This document shows positions 33,910-43,838 of a DNA stretch of 64,000 nucleotides, in pieces. How positions within the stretch are numbered: position 1 is the stretch's first letter; every line of letters begins with the position of its first letter. The notes below the pieces were generated by a model. That model was not told where the DNA came from. It ran no database searches and saw only the letters and a list, made by a program, of their open reading frames with translations. A program made the position numbers and the translations under genes. The stretch is from NCBI GenBank assembly GCA_028820635.1, contig JAPPIG010000109.1:1-64000 (forward strand), in the 5' to 3' direction. This DNA is from Candidatus Poribacteria bacterium (GTDB lineage Bacteria > Poribacteria > WGA-4E > WGA-3G).

Positions 33910-36846
33910 TTATTTCAAAATCACCATTTTGCGTAGTTGTGAAATAGAATCCGCCTGCAGTTGATAAAAATAGACACCGCTTGCAATACGTTCCCCCATG
34001 CTATTACGACCATCCCAATATGCCGCCCGATTCTTATCCGTATAATAACCTGCCGTACGATGCCCAAGGACAAGTGTTCGAACTATGCTACCTCTCGTAT
34101 CGTAAATTGTAATCTGAACATCGCTGGCGTTTGCCAAGTGATACGGTAGCCATGTTTCTGGGTTAAACGGATTCGGATAGTTTGGCAACAACGCTGTCGT
34201 TTCCGGACGCAGTTTTAGTAAGAGGTTTTGCAATGCACGGATACCTCTGCGGAAGGCAGGACTACTATCATCCGCTTGCATTGCTTGTGTAATCCAACTT
34301 TGGATTTGGTCAACTGTTGGACTGTTGGTAGCAGGTGCAGCTACGTCTTCTTCACCAAGTTGACTGGCAACTGCCACTAAATCTAAAATATTGACGGTGC
34401 CATCGCCATTTACATCTGCTCTCTCGTTTGACGCGTCAAATGAGGCAACGATAACGAGATCAAGTATGTTAATCTCACCGTCTTCGTTGACATCAGATTC
34501 AGCGTAAACAGTCCCATCATCCACCCTAAAGCGAACAATTTCAGTAAAGTCCAACCGAAGTGTATTTCCTGCTTTATCTCTCACGTTCATATAAGCAAGT
34601 CCCCATGTGCCCGGCACACTGCCAACCGGTAAAACTATTTTCTTGTGATATTCCTGAAAAATTGTGGGGTCTCCTTGAAAATACATCTTACTATATCCCA
34701 TAGAATAATGCCAAAAACTGTGCCTAACACCTTGAGGATCTCTTAAATGCATACTGCTTATTTCATAACCGCTGATGTTATCTTTAATCCAAAATGAGAT
34801 ATCAACTATCGTTTCCCCATTGGGGGCATCCGGAATTGTGGGTTCGGCTTTTATAGTGATGCGGTTAACATCCAAAACAGGCGGTTCCATGTCTGGTGTT
34901 TTTGTTTTTACCTCAATGGTTTTTGGTGCCTCGTCTGTTGGACTATCTGTGAAATTAACTCTTGATTCATTCAAGGCGATATCTTTCATTCTAATATCGT
35001 TGAGACTATAAATACTACTTGGCATATATTCAGGGATCTCAAATTTGACAGTCACTCTATCTAATTCGCTATCATAACCACCATATTTAAATTGTCTATA
35101 TATTGAATAAGTCTCTCTTAATTCGTTATTTAAAGCCGCCGCAACATTTTCTATACCTGATTCTTCTATCACTTCCCAACTTGCAGTAACGATCTGATAA
35201 GGTTTACCTTCGGATGTAGTGGCATTAGACAGTGAAAGCTGCATTGAATTAGGCACATATTCCGGCGGTTCATAGTCTGCAAGTGGGTTGTCAATATAGA
35301 GTTTCCACCCAAAATCGGTTTGGGATCCCTGTCTTTCATTGCCCTGAGCATCAACGAGATTAATTGAGTCTGGTCTCCAGTAACCATTCGGAGCATATTT
35401 TGATAATTTTCCAACTCCACGCAAAATGTGTCCAGCGCGGACTTCGTTGCCATCAGGGCTAATAGGATAAAGCCACATATCAAAGAAGGAGCCTTTCTTA
35501 CTAAAAATTCTGACCTGTGATGCTTGAGCAGAATCCAAGTCACTCTCTCTGTAAATTTCAATTTCTATAGTTATCTGCTTATTTTCTTCAGGTTCACCAT
35601 CCACTTGTATATCAACCCGGATTATCCGTCCAGAATATACATAATCGGGATAGAGATTGTAGACTTCAAACGTCAAGTCTTCGCGTATTTTTGAGATATA
35701 CCGTGTTCCATGCATAATACGATTTTGTATGAACTCGTATTTGGCAGGTGAACGAGAACGCAACTTATCAGGTCGGACGATGTAAAAACTAATACTCTCT
35801 GCCATATCTTCATCCGGATTTACGCCATGTGCGTAGGCAGACACAAATTCAGTCTGTTTTGTGGTGGACCAGCCATCTTTATCGTCCGGATTTTCATACC
35901 ATCCACCGAGTTCGATCCAATCCTGTTTGAGTTGTTCGTCAAAAAGGTGTGCCCATAAAAAATGTGCTTTTTCGTGTAGAATTAGACGGTGGATATCGTC
36001 ATATCCTTGCCCTTTAAACGCGGATTCCATAAATTCAATGTACCCCACAGTTGGCCATGCAACCGCAGGTGCTTCTGGATAACGTGGATGTAGCGTTCCA
36101 TCTAAACGTCTCACCAGATATTTCAATCCGGGTGTTTTAAGCATCCCTTGCGGAAATTCCTCAAACATTGACACGAGGGCCATCAACTCTTCGTTTTTGA
36201 ATTCAGAGAAACGCCCCGCGTGTTCGCCAGTTGTGAACCTGGTGAGCTCTGTGTAATCCGGCACATTAACGCTCACAGCATAGCGCTCATGCAGTATATG
36301 GTCTATAGCAGCTCTGTCTGCTCCATTATCTGTTACATACCGAACCACCGCACGGTGGAGCCGTTTAGAAAAATATTTACCCCGAATACCCTCAATTTCT
36401 GCTAATAAAGGTTGAGTATAATTAAAAGCTTCTGCAGCAACAGTAACAACCTTTGTATCACCCTGAAATTCAATCTCAATATCATCTTGGATGTGTTTGT
36501 CACTGAGTTTCCATAGTGAGATCGGTACCCGAGGGTTCTTATCCCTAAAACTGTTTTTTTCTTGCGGTATAGATTCAAAGGTTGATAGCAATTTATATGC
36601 GTGTGCGCCGCTCCATTCAGCACCAACGTGAACGGAATACCGCTTCATTAACCATATTGATGCACTATGGGATGATATTTCTACCTGTTCATCTAATATT
36701 GTTACTTGTACAGGTTCAACAACGGTAGCACTCTCTTGTCCTTCAGGCGTTTCGTCTATTTCCCATTGGTATTCAAAAGTCATACCTTGAGAAACGATTA
36801 TAGACAAAAAGACAACTGAAAATAAAGCAAATAACGTGGTTTTCAT
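33910..36846 (-). CDS. Secreted zinc metallopeptidase-like protein with dockerin and C-terminal sorting domain
   Basis: 978 residues. Signal peptide (1-22). A zincin-type motif LILHEKAHFLW with a later glutamate in EDMAESISFY suggests a gluzincin/mucin-degrading-type peptidase at about 280-370. Beta-rich Ig-like regions follow. A dockerin-type pair of calcium loops lies at about 800-850 (SDVNEDGEINILDLV and ADVNGDGTVNILDLV). The C terminus has PNYPNPFNPETWLPYHLA and ends KMVILK, as in FlgD-like/T9SS-style sorting domains. Probably exported and anchored or incorporated into a surface complex. AAGGAGA sits 5 bases before the ATG. Peptidase activity and secretion route are inferred from motifs. 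Confidence 0.82.
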   Translation of the reverse strand: MKTTLFALFSVVFLSIIVSQGMTFEYQWEIDETPEGQESATVVEPVQVTILDEQVEISSHSASIWLMKRYSVHVGAEWSGAHAYKLLSTFESIPQEKNSFRDKNPRVPISLWKLSDKHIQDDIEIEFQGDTKVVTVAAEAFNYTQPLLAEIEGIRGKYFSKRLHRAVVRYVTDNGADRAAIDHILHERYAVSVNVPDYTELTRFTTGEHAGRFSEFKNEELMALVSMFEEFPQGMLKTPGLKYLVRRLDGTLHPRYPEAPAVAWPTVGYIEFMESAFKGQGYDDIHRLILHEKAHFLWAHLFDEQLKQDWIELGGWYENPDDKDGWSTTKQTEFVSAYAHGVNPDEDMAESISFYIVRPDKLRSRSPAKYEFIQNRIMHGTRYISKIREDLTFEVYNLYPDYVYSGRIIRVDIQVDGEPEENKQITIEIEIYRESDLDSAQASQVRIFSKKGSFFDMWLYPISPDGNEVRAGHILRGVGKLSKYAPNGYWRPDSINLVDAQGNERQGSQTDFGWKLYIDNPLADYEPPEYVPNSMQLSLSNATTSEGKPYQIVTASWEVIEESGIENVAAALNNELRETYSIYRQFKYGGYDSELDRVTVKFEIPEYMPSSIYSLNDIRMKDIALNESRVNFTDSPTDEAPKTIEVKTKTPDMEPPVLDVNRITIKAEPTIPDAPNGETIVDISFWIKDNISGYEISSMHLRDPQGVRHSFWHYSMGYSKMYFQGDPTIFQEYHKKIVLPVGSVPGTWGLAYMNVRDKAGNTLRLDFTEIVRFRVDDGTVYAESDVNEDGEINILDLVIVASFDASNERADVNGDGTVNILDLVAVASQLGEEDVAAPATNSPTVDQIQSWITQAMQADDSSPAFRRGIRALQNLLLKLRPETTALLPNYPNPFNPETWLPYHLANASDVQITIYDTRGSIVRTLVLGHRTAGYYTDKNRAAYWDGRNSMGERIASGVYFYQLQADSISQLRKMVILK

Positions 36847-36868
36847 GATATTCTCCTTTTAGCATCTG

Positions 36869-36943
36869 TCAAACCTTATGAGATTCTCCCAATCTCATAA
36901 GTTCAGTCTTCGTTCGCGCTTGAATATCTGTCAGATTTGGAAA
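36869..36943 (-). pseudogene. Remnant of a second pncB 3' end
   Basis: Translating this stretch on the minus strand gives FPNLTDIQARTKTELMRLGE and then SHKV and a stop. This matches the C-terminal part of the pncB protein encoded at 38257-39669 (FPSLANIQERTRAELMRL) at 15 of 24 positions. Nucleotide similarity continues upstream to about 36975 but with a frameshift and stop codons. It is a decayed duplicate, or the end of an older neighbour replaced by the desaturase gene. Confidence 0.75.
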
Positions 36944-37019
36944 TTATATACCAAAGTCTAATGTCTTTAGGTCAGGGTTAGTTTTACTTTCAGTTTAACC
37001 CAACCTGTATCCATATTCA

Positions 37020-38204
37020 CTACACCCCAACCGCTGATTCGCGCGTGTCACTCTGAAGGAGCCATACCGAAACTGCCTGAACGAGTATCTGATTTGCCCT
37101 TTCAACAATCGAGTTTAACGATGGGATAGAGGCAAACATTTTTTGTGCGCGGTGTCTGATCTCTTTAATCGTTGGCAACTCAAGGATATTCGCCTCTCTG
37201 AGGAATGTTTCAACTTCTGCTTGACTGATGCGTGCCCGTTTACGGAGTTCTTCTAACTTTGGCGTGTGCGCCCACGCTTTCAAAACCGCTTTGCCGATTT
37301 GTTCAATTGAAAAACTTGAAACAAGTTGTTCGGCTGCTCTTTCAATGGTAATTGCGGATAATTTACGTTTACCCTCAATTACATGCTTTGGCGGTGCTCG
37401 GAGGTCCCAAACGATTCTAAAAACGGACAAAGTTTTCAAAATATAATACGTCACATCAATTTGCCACCAATGAAAGCCTTGCTGTGTGGCACTTGGAAAA
37501 TGATGGTGATTGTTATGCCATCCTTCCCCCAGAGTAATGATAGCTAAAAATAAGTTGTTGCGGGAATTGTCTCCTGTGACATACGACTGTTTCCCGAACA
37601 CGTGAGAAAGAGAATTAATCGTAAATGTTCCGTGAAAAAGGAACACTGTACTGAGGAAGAAACCTACGATAAGTCCGGACCAACCTGCAATCGCGAAGAC
37701 GAGAATAGCTAATAGGAATGGCGGTAGTCTCTCCCATTTATCAAGCCAAACGAGTTCTGGATATTTTCGGAAATCCTTAATTATACTATAATCTACGGTA
37801 CGCCCGCGTTTGGAGAAAATCCAAAGCACGTGAGAATGCCAGAATCCGTGTTTAACTGGTGAATGTATATCTTGTTCTGTATCGGAGTATTTATGATGTT
37901 CTCGATGTTTTGCTGCCCACCACAATGTTCCGCGTTGTGCTGAACTCTGTCCCAGAAATGCCAGAAAAAATTGGAATACACGACTTGTTTTGAATGAACG
38001 GTGCGAAAAGTAGCGATGAAACCCCGCCGTGATTCCAAACATGCGGATAACGTACAATGCACCACATATAATCCAGTCAATAGGTTGAACATCTACCCAG
38101 ATAATCGCAAAACATGTGAGGTGAAAAATTATAAAAGGTAGAACACGAGGGTGAACAATGTCCTCTCCATCAACAGGACGCGAGCAACTTGGTTCTATAG
38201 ACAC
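37020..38204 (-). CDS. Acyl-CoA/fatty acid delta-9 desaturase with C-terminal extension
   Basis: Membrane di-iron desaturase. 394 residues; the first 260 have about four membrane helices and the three histidine boxes of the family: HRYFSH, HREHHKYSD and HNNHHH. About 130 further residues, absent in most bacterial desaturases, form a basic helical region (EELRKRARISQAEVETF). The start is a GTG with AAGGAG about 10 bases upstream. pncB lies 52 bases upstream on the same strand. Role in membrane lipid unsaturation is well supported; the extension's function is unknown. Confidence 0.9.
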   Translation of the reverse strand: MSIEPSCSRPVDGEDIVHPRVLPFIIFHLTCFAIIWVDVQPIDWIICGALYVIRMFGITAGFHRYFSHRSFKTSRVFQFFLAFLGQSSAQRGTLWWAAKHREHHKYSDTEQDIHSPVKHGFWHSHVLWIFSKRGRTVDYSIIKDFRKYPELVWLDKWERLPPFLLAILVFAIAGWSGLIVGFFLSTVFLFHGTFTINSLSHVFGKQSYVTGDNSRNNLFLAIITLGEGWHNNHHHFPSATQQGFHWWQIDVTYYILKTLSVFRIVWDLRAPPKHVIEGKRKLSAITIERAAEQLVSSFSIEQIGKAVLKAWAHTPKLEELRKRARISQAEVETFLREANILELPTIKEIRHRAQKMFASIPSLNSIVERANQILVQAVSVWLLQSDTRESAVGV

Positions 38205-38256
38205 TATTGTGATTCTCCTTGTTAGGCTGTTGCCTATGAAATTTACGGAAGTTTTG

Positions 38257-39669
38257 TTAATATATTTTTTTTAACACCGGATGTATTTCAACCGGATAGG
38301 GTTTCGCATCGGTTAAGGTTTTATGAGATTTATGCAATCTCATAAGTTCTGCCCTTGTCCGTTCCTGAATGTTTGCCAAACTTGGAAAATTATACACCAA
38401 TTCTCCGCCTTTGACAATGGGAATTAAGAGCGGTTCTCCATCGGATAGCGGTTCATTCCAGAGCATGATACTGTCCTTAATATAGTTTCCCTTTGCATCA
38501 GTATACCGATAGATCTGCTTTCTTCCGGGTAACGTGGCTTTGGCAGGTTCATCAAGTGACTGTTTACCAACAGGGATACCGTCACGTTCAACTGATTTGA
38601 AGACACCACCGAGCGCGGAAGGTCCGCCCTCACCAGTAACGGGATTAAAGTTAGCACCAGTCGCAAGACGCGTGCCGACTCCGAAACTGTTAATCGGCGC
38701 GCCTTCTTTGAGCAAAGTGCCTATCGTAAATTCATCAAGGTCATGGCTGGCGATTATTTGTACATAATCAAGTCCATCTGCATCAAGAATAAGACGCACC
38801 TCCTTACTGAGTGTCAAAAGATCGCCGCTATCCAATCTTACTGCTTTTAGTCGTGCACCGCGCGCTTCCATCTCATGCGCAACGATACACGCATTTCTTG
38901 CTCCCTCTAACGTATTGTAGGTATCAATCAGAAGTGTCGTGTTGTGTGGGAAAACGTTAGCGTAATCTCGGAAGGCATCAACCTCTGTGGGACGTTCCAT
39001 GACAAATTTATGCGCCATCGTACCGACGTAGGGGATATCGAAATAACGTCCTGCAAGCACAAGCGATGTGCCGTTTGCACCACCGATGAAGGATGCACGC
39101 GCAGCAAGGATACCTGCATCTCTACCATGTGCGCGTCTTGCACCGAAATCGAAGACCGGTTTCCCTCTTGCTGCGTGGACAATTCGTGAGGCTTTTGTCG
39201 CGATCAACGTTTGAAAGTTCATCACACAGAGCAGATATGTCTCAAATAGTTGAACATCCCGGGATCTGCCGGTAACGTTGATAATCGGCTCGTTTGGAAA
39301 AACAGGAGTGCCTTCAGGAACCGCGTAAATGGAACCGTCAAATCGAAAATCTTTCAACGATTCGAGGTAGTCTCTATCTAATTCGCCGCTCTGTGCTAAC
39401 CAGTCGAGTGTAGCATCGGTAAAACGTAAATTCAGTACAAAGTGGATAACCTGCTCAAGACCTGCAGCGATGAGATATTCACCTTGTGGGATTTTGCGGA
39501 CATAGTAATTGGCAGTAATAATAGCATTGTTTCGGTTTTTGAAATCTGCTTGCCCCATCGTGAGTTGATAGTAGTCTACGAACAGTGCCATCTCAGATTC
39601 TGTCAACAGAGCAGATTTTGGTGAGATTGAAGGGGGTGCTTGTTTTGAGATTTTGGAGTTGGTGTTCAT
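38257..39669 (-). CDS. pncB: Nicotinate phosphoribosyltransferase
   Basis: First step of NAD salvage: nicotinate plus PRPP gives nicotinate mononucleotide. 470 residues; diagnostic segments include DYYQLTMGQ near the N terminus, GTPVFPNEPI, DFGARRAHG, GGANGTSLVLA and FGVGTRLATG. Complete, with an N-terminal extension of about 25 residues. The final 30 residues share sequence with a decayed copy 1.3 kb downstream. Lies between the desaturase and CRTAC1 genes on the same strand. Confidence 0.95.
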   Translation of the reverse strand: MNTNSKISKQAPPSISPKSALLTESEMALFVDYYQLTMGQADFKNRNNAIITANYYVRKIPQGEYLIAAGLEQVIHFVLNLRFTDATLDWLAQSGELDRDYLESLKDFRFDGSIYAVPEGTPVFPNEPIINVTGRSRDVQLFETYLLCVMNFQTLIATKASRIVHAARGKPVFDFGARRAHGRDAGILAARASFIGGANGTSLVLAGRYFDIPYVGTMAHKFVMERPTEVDAFRDYANVFPHNTTLLIDTYNTLEGARNACIVAHEMEARGARLKAVRLDSGDLLTLSKEVRLILDADGLDYVQIIASHDLDEFTIGTLLKEGAPINSFGVGTRLATGANFNPVTGEGGPSALGGVFKSVERDGIPVGKQSLDEPAKATLPGRKQIYRYTDAKGNYIKDSIMLWNEPLSDGEPLLIPIVKGGELVYNFPSLANIQERTRAELMRLHKSHKTLTDAKPYPVEIHPVLKKIY

Positions 39670-39686
39670 AGTAGGTAAAATATAAG

Positions 39687-41432
39687 CTATGGTTTCTGCG
39701 TAACCTGCATCATCTGATTTACTGATACATTTTGAAGCGTTTGTATCTTACCATTGGTCCAAGTGATCTGCAGCATTTGTACCTGAGTGGTTTTTCCCAA
39801 TCCGAATTCAGCGATGAAACTGTTAGCAGACATGTAACTTTCACCTGCGTAAATTTCTCGTATCTGAGTAGAATTTGCAGTTTTGAGTTGGATTTTTGCA
39901 CCGACAGCGTTTCGATTTGGGTTTTCACCCACTAACTTAACGTGCAGCCAATTGTTGCTGTTACTCAAATCGTTAGCGTTATTCCGTAATAGGGTTGGTC
40001 GGTCATAGTTATTGGCAATGAATATATCTACATCCCCATCGTTGTCATAATCACCAAACGCAGTGCCACGGCTGACACGCGCGGGAAGATTGGTAATACC
40101 CGTGCTTTTACTCACATCACTGAAAGTGCCATCACCTTCATTCCGAAACAACTGATTATGTTGCGGGATAAGCACTTCAGGTTGGTCAAGTTTCTGAAAT
40201 GTGCTGCCGTTTGCTACAAAGATATCCAAATCCCCATCGTTGTCATAGTCAAAGAGAGAGGTGCCCCATCCAATTTCTTTTAATGTGACTTCTGCAAGCA
40301 TAGCAGAATAGGCTTCGTCTACAAATCGTATACGTTTGGGATTACTATTTTCTATCGCTTCGTTTTCCTGCAACAAATTGCTGTAGAGAACATATTCCTG
40401 ATCTATCCAATGACTGATAAAGAGGTCAATATCTCCGTCTGCATCGTAATCCCCCGCAGCCAAACCCATTGATCCGCGAAAGTCTGCAGCCCATGAGTCA
40501 GCACTAACATCGGTAAACGTGCCGTTTCCCTCATTACGAAAAATGTCGTTTTCAGAAGTATCGTTTGCTACGTACAGGTCCATATCATTGTCATTGTCAA
40601 AGTCACTGAAAATGGCTTGCATACTCCTGCCGCCGGGTGCTGCTACGCCTGCTTCATCAGTAATATCGGTAAACGTTCCGTCACCGTTGTTTCGGTAAAA
40701 CACATTATCTTGTGGTTCAAAGGCGGTAGGATTCAGGGCATTTGGCACGAATTTACCGGATTGCAGGGATTCCTCCTTCTGCTGTTCAAACTTTTTCAGA
40801 TCATACTTGACGTAATTACAAACATATAGGTCTAAATCGTTGTCCCCGTCGTAATCAGCAAATGCGGTACCAGTACTCCACAACGGACAACCGACTCCCG
40901 CTATCTTTGTTACATCAGTAAATGTGCCGTTACCATTGTTTTGATAAAGTACATTTTCTCCATAATTTGTCACATAGAGATCGACATTTCCATCCCCATT
41001 GAAATCTGCGAAAACACAGCCCATACCGTATCCTGTATCTCCAACTTTGGCAGTATCTGTAATGTCAGTAAATGTGCCGTCACCATTATTCCGGTAAAGT
41101 ACATTTGCAGATGTTATAGCGGTCTTTTTGAGATGTGAGGAAGGTTTGGATGGTGTTTCTGAGAATGGCCCAGGTATATTTACAATATAGAGATCGAGGT
41201 CGCCATCATTATCTATATCGGCAAAACCTGCGCCCGAACCCATATCTTCAGGTAGTAAACTGGAACGAACACCTTTTGAGTGCTGAAAGCGGATACCAAC
41301 CTCGTGTGTTACATCAACGAAGGTAGCAGGTTGTGCGATTGCATGTGTTGTGATAAATATCAACACTACAATATAACAAACATATTTTAGAACACGCCAT
41401 CTTTCCGTTGTTGTACCTATAAAGGATTTCAT
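39687..41432 (-). CDS. CRTAC1-family FG-GAP/VCBS repeat protein with ASPIC/UnbV domain
   Basis: 581 residues, exported (signal peptide 1-34, ending AIAQ). Residues 40-490 hold repeated FG-GAP/VCBS blades with calcium-type loops (FADIDNDGDLDLYIVN, FADYDGDNDLDLYVCN, FSDFDNDNDMDLYVAN), predicting a beta-propeller. The end is an ASPIC/UnbV domain (WLHVKLVGENPNRNAVGAKI, then FGLGKTTQVQMLQITW). Probably binds surface ligands or carbohydrate; activity unknown. It overlaps the end of accC by 4 bases (ATGA), so expression is coupled to fatty acid genes although the functions look unrelated. Confidence 0.9.
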   Translation of the reverse strand: MKSFIGTTTERWRVLKYVCYIVVLIFITTHAIAQPATFVDVTHEVGIRFQHSKGVRSSLLPEDMGSGAGFADIDNDGDLDLYIVNIPGPFSETPSKPSSHLKKTAITSANVLYRNNGDGTFTDITDTAKVGDTGYGMGCVFADFNGDGNVDLYVTNYGENVLYQNNGNGTFTDVTKIAGVGCPLWSTGTAFADYDGDNDLDLYVCNYVKYDLKKFEQQKEESLQSGKFVPNALNPTAFEPQDNVFYRNNGDGTFTDITDEAGVAAPGGRSMQAIFSDFDNDNDMDLYVANDTSENDIFRNEGNGTFTDVSADSWAADFRGSMGLAAGDYDADGDIDLFISHWIDQEYVLYSNLLQENEAIENSNPKRIRFVDEAYSAMLAEVTLKEIGWGTSLFDYDNDGDLDIFVANGSTFQKLDQPEVLIPQHNQLFRNEGDGTFSDVSKSTGITNLPARVSRGTAFGDYDNDGDVDIFIANNYDRPTLLRNNANDLSNSNNWLHVKLVGENPNRNAVGAKIQLKTANSTQIREIYAGESYMSANSFIAEFGLGKTTQVQMLQITWTNGKIQTLQNVSVNQMMQVTQKP

Positions 41433-42787
41433 GTTTTTAGGAAATTAGTAAAAATATTTCGGTTTAGAAAGCGCTCGTCATTCAGAATATTTTGATGGAG
41501 TGGAATTGTAGTATTGATACCTTCAATCTTAAATTCGGAAAGTGCTCGCTTCAATCGGGCAATTGCCTCGTCACGATCTCTACCAACAGCGATTAATTTT
41601 GCAACAAGTGAATCGTAGTGCGGGGGAACCGTATAGCCGGTGTAGATATACCCGTCAACACGAATACCGATACCACCAGGGGGTTGATAGTCTGTAACTA
41701 ACCCTGGTGAAGGCATAAACTGATTGGCAGGGTCTTCGGCATTGATTCTGCATTCAATCGCGTGTCCGTTGATGTGAATATCAGATTGGTTGTATCCAAG
41801 TTCCTCTCCCATCGCTAAACGTATCTGTTCTTTAATTAGATCAATACCGGTGATGCTTTCGGTGATAGTGTGTTCAACCTGAATACGCGTATTCATCTCA
41901 AGGAAATAGAAGTTTTCGTTCTTATCAACGACAAACTCAATTGTGCCAGCATTTAGATATCCGATTGACTTAGCGGCTTTGACAGCAGCTTTGCAAATTT
42001 CATTCCGAAGTTTAGCGGAAATAGATGCAGCAGGGGCTTCTTCCAATAGTTTTTGCTGTTTGCGTTGGATGGAACATTCACGTTCTCCGAAATGGACAAC
42101 ATTTCCGTGAGAATCTCCTAAAACCTGAACTTCAATATGACGTGCCTCTTCTATCCATTTTTCAATGTAAACATCGGCGTTTCCAAACGCGGCTTCGCTC
42201 TCAGATTTTGCGATGTGGAATAAGTTGAACAGACTGGGACGATTGTGTGCGATGCGAATGCCGCGGCCGCCGCCGCCAGCGGATGCTTTGATTCCAACCG
42301 GATATCCAATTTTTTCTGCAAGTTCGGCTGCTTCTTCAGCGGATTCAACGGTGGCTTTTTTATCTTTTTTCCTTTTTCTGTTTTGACTGCCGGGGACAAG
42401 TTTCAAACCTGCCTTTGCGACTGTTTCAAGCGCGCGAATCTTGTCACCCATAGTATTGAGGTCATCAATGGAGGGACCAATGAATTTGATTTGATGTGCT
42501 TCACAAATTTCAGCAAACTGTGCGTCTTCAGCGAGGAATCCTGCACCAGGATGTATTGCATCAACATTGGCGAAGTCCGCTACAGCAGTAATGTTGGCAT
42601 ATTTAAGATAACTTTCTGCGGAAGGGGGCGGCCCGATGCAGTATGCCTCATCAGCGTATTCAACGTGGAGAGCGTCTTTGTCTGCCGTTGAGTAAATAGC
42701 AACGGTCTTTATATCCATATCTTTACAGGCACGGATAACGCGGATAGCGATCTCACCGCGGTTTGCAATCAATATTTTTTGAAACAT
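41429..42787 (-). CDS. accC: Biotin carboxylase subunit of acetyl-CoA carboxylase
   Basis: ATP-dependent carboxylation of biotin on AccB. 452 residues with the biotin carboxylase fold: KILIANRGEIAIRVIRACK, ATP-grasp GGGGRGIRIAH, ECSIQRKQQKLLEEAP, EMNTRIQVEHTITE and NAEDPANQFMPSPG. Complete. The spacing region SQNRKRKKDKKATVESAEEA is an unusually lysine-rich insert in the ATP-grasp lid. It follows accB by 4 bases. Confidence 0.96.
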   Translation of the reverse strand: MFQKILIANRGEIAIRVIRACKDMDIKTVAIYSTADKDALHVEYADEAYCIGPPPSAESYLKYANITAVADFANVDAIHPGAGFLAEDAQFAEICEAHQIKFIGPSIDDLNTMGDKIRALETVAKAGLKLVPGSQNRKRKKDKKATVESAEEAAELAEKIGYPVGIKASAGGGGRGIRIAHNRPSLFNLFHIAKSESEAAFGNADVYIEKWIEEARHIEVQVLGDSHGNVVHFGERECSIQRKQQKLLEEAPAASISAKLRNEICKAAVKAAKSIGYLNAGTIEFVVDKNENFYFLEMNTRIQVEHTITESITGIDLIKEQIRLAMGEELGYNQSDIHINGHAIECRINAEDPANQFMPSPGLVTDYQPPGGIGIRVDGYIYTGYTVPPHYDSLVAKLIAVGRDRDEAIARLKRALSEFKIEGINTTIPLHQNILNDERFLNRNIFTNFLKT

Positions 42788-42791
42788 AGTC

Positions 42792-43277
42792 CTAAGTTCG
42801 CCTCACTCGAAAGAGGGGTTGATTGTATTCAACTGCTTCGCCATCTTCTACAAGAATTTCCAAGACTTCACAATCGAAGGGAGCCTCAACATCGTTAAAA
42901 GTTTTCATGACTTCAAGTGTAGCTAATGACGCACCCGCTGTAACAGGATCACCGACTTCAATAAACGGCGGTTCATCGGGTGCTGGTGCCCGATAAAAAC
43001 GGGCAGGCATCGGTGAGCGAATTATGTCGTCACCTGCTTCGTCTTCCGTGACGAGTGTTGGTGCAGCGGTACTTGTTATAGAGGGATTAATTGAGACAGG
43101 TTGAGTGGTGCCGCGTGAAATTTCTATTTCTACTTCACCTTCACGAATCCGAACCGTTGTCAAATCCGATTTTTCCGCAATTGCAATGAGTTCTTCAAGA
43201 CGTTGTAGGAGAGGGTCAGGAGTAACTTCTGTATCATCGGGAGAGTCAACTTTCTCACTTTGTTTTTTTTCTTTCAT
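42792..43277 (-). CDS. accB: Biotin carboxyl carrier protein of acetyl-CoA carboxylase
   Basis: 161 residues: a variable linker then the biotinyl domain. The biotin-accepting lysine lies in LEVMKTFNDVEAPF; the usual AMKM is VMKT here. SPMPARFYRAPAPDEPPFIEVG is the characteristic start of the domain. It sits between efp and accC with gaps of 3 and 4 bases, the common bacterial efp-accB-accC cluster. Confidence 0.95.
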   Translation of the reverse strand: MKEKKQSEKVDSPDDTEVTPDPLLQRLEELIAIAEKSDLTTVRIREGEVEIEISRGTTQPVSINPSITSTAAPTLVTEDEAGDDIIRSPMPARFYRAPAPDEPPFIEVGDPVTAGASLATLEVMKTFNDVEAPFDCEVLEILVEDGEAVEYNQPLFRVRRT

Positions 43278-43280
43278 GTT

Positions 43281-43838
43281 TTAAACCCTTTCAACGTATT
43301 TCCCTGTCCGAGTGTCAACTTTAATTACGGTTTCGTTTTTTACAAAGAGCGGAACATTCACGACAGCACCGGTCTCTAATTTTGCTGTTTTTGAACCGCC
43401 GCTGACAGTATCTCCTCGTAAACCGGGGTCAGTTTCAACAATTTTGAGCTCTACAAAAGTCGGCAATTCTACAGCAAGTGGCGTATCAACATCCATCTTG
43501 ACCGTTATAGTTTCCCCTTCTTTTAAGTATTTTACACTATCTCCGAGTAGTGCTTTGGGAAGCGCATGCTGATCAAAAGTTTCGTTGTCCATAAACCACA
43601 GCAGGTCACCTTCACTGTAAAGAAATTGCATTTCTTGGTCAGTGAGCCGGACAGTGTCAATGGTATCGTTAGCCCTGAAGGTTCGGTCAAGGACTGCCCC
43701 ATCACTTACACGCTTAATTTTCGTACGTGCGAATGCACCTCCTTTTCCGGGTTTCACATGCTGACAGTCTACAACCGTGTAGACGGCATTATCAAGTCGG
43801 ATAACTAATCCGTTTCGTAAATCTTTTAATGCTGCCAT
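43281..43838 (-). CDS. efp: Elongation factor P
   Basis: Relieves ribosome stalling at polyproline. 185 residues, three beta-barrel domains, no insertions. The tip loop is HVKPGKGGAF, with a lysine at the normally modified site, so modification by an EpmA-type enzyme is possible but none is in the window. AAAGGA lies 6 bases before the ATG. It heads the efp-accB-accC-CRTAC1 run. Confidence 0.95.
   Translation of the reverse strand: MAALKDLRNGLVIRLDNAVYTVVDCQHVKPGKGGAFARTKIKRVSDGAVLDRTFRANDTIDTVRLTDQEMQFLYSEGDLLWFMDNETFDQHALPKALLGDSVKYLKEGETITVKMDVDTPLAVELPTFVELKIVETDPGLRGDTVSGGSKTAKLETGAVVNVPLFVKNETVIKVDTRTGKYVERV

Noticed and set aside
36875-36901. Hairpin after the desaturase gene as an intrinsic terminator
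   Set aside because: The 11-base stem is part of the decayed pncB sequence and the same stem-like pattern exists inside the intact pncB gene; no T-run follows.
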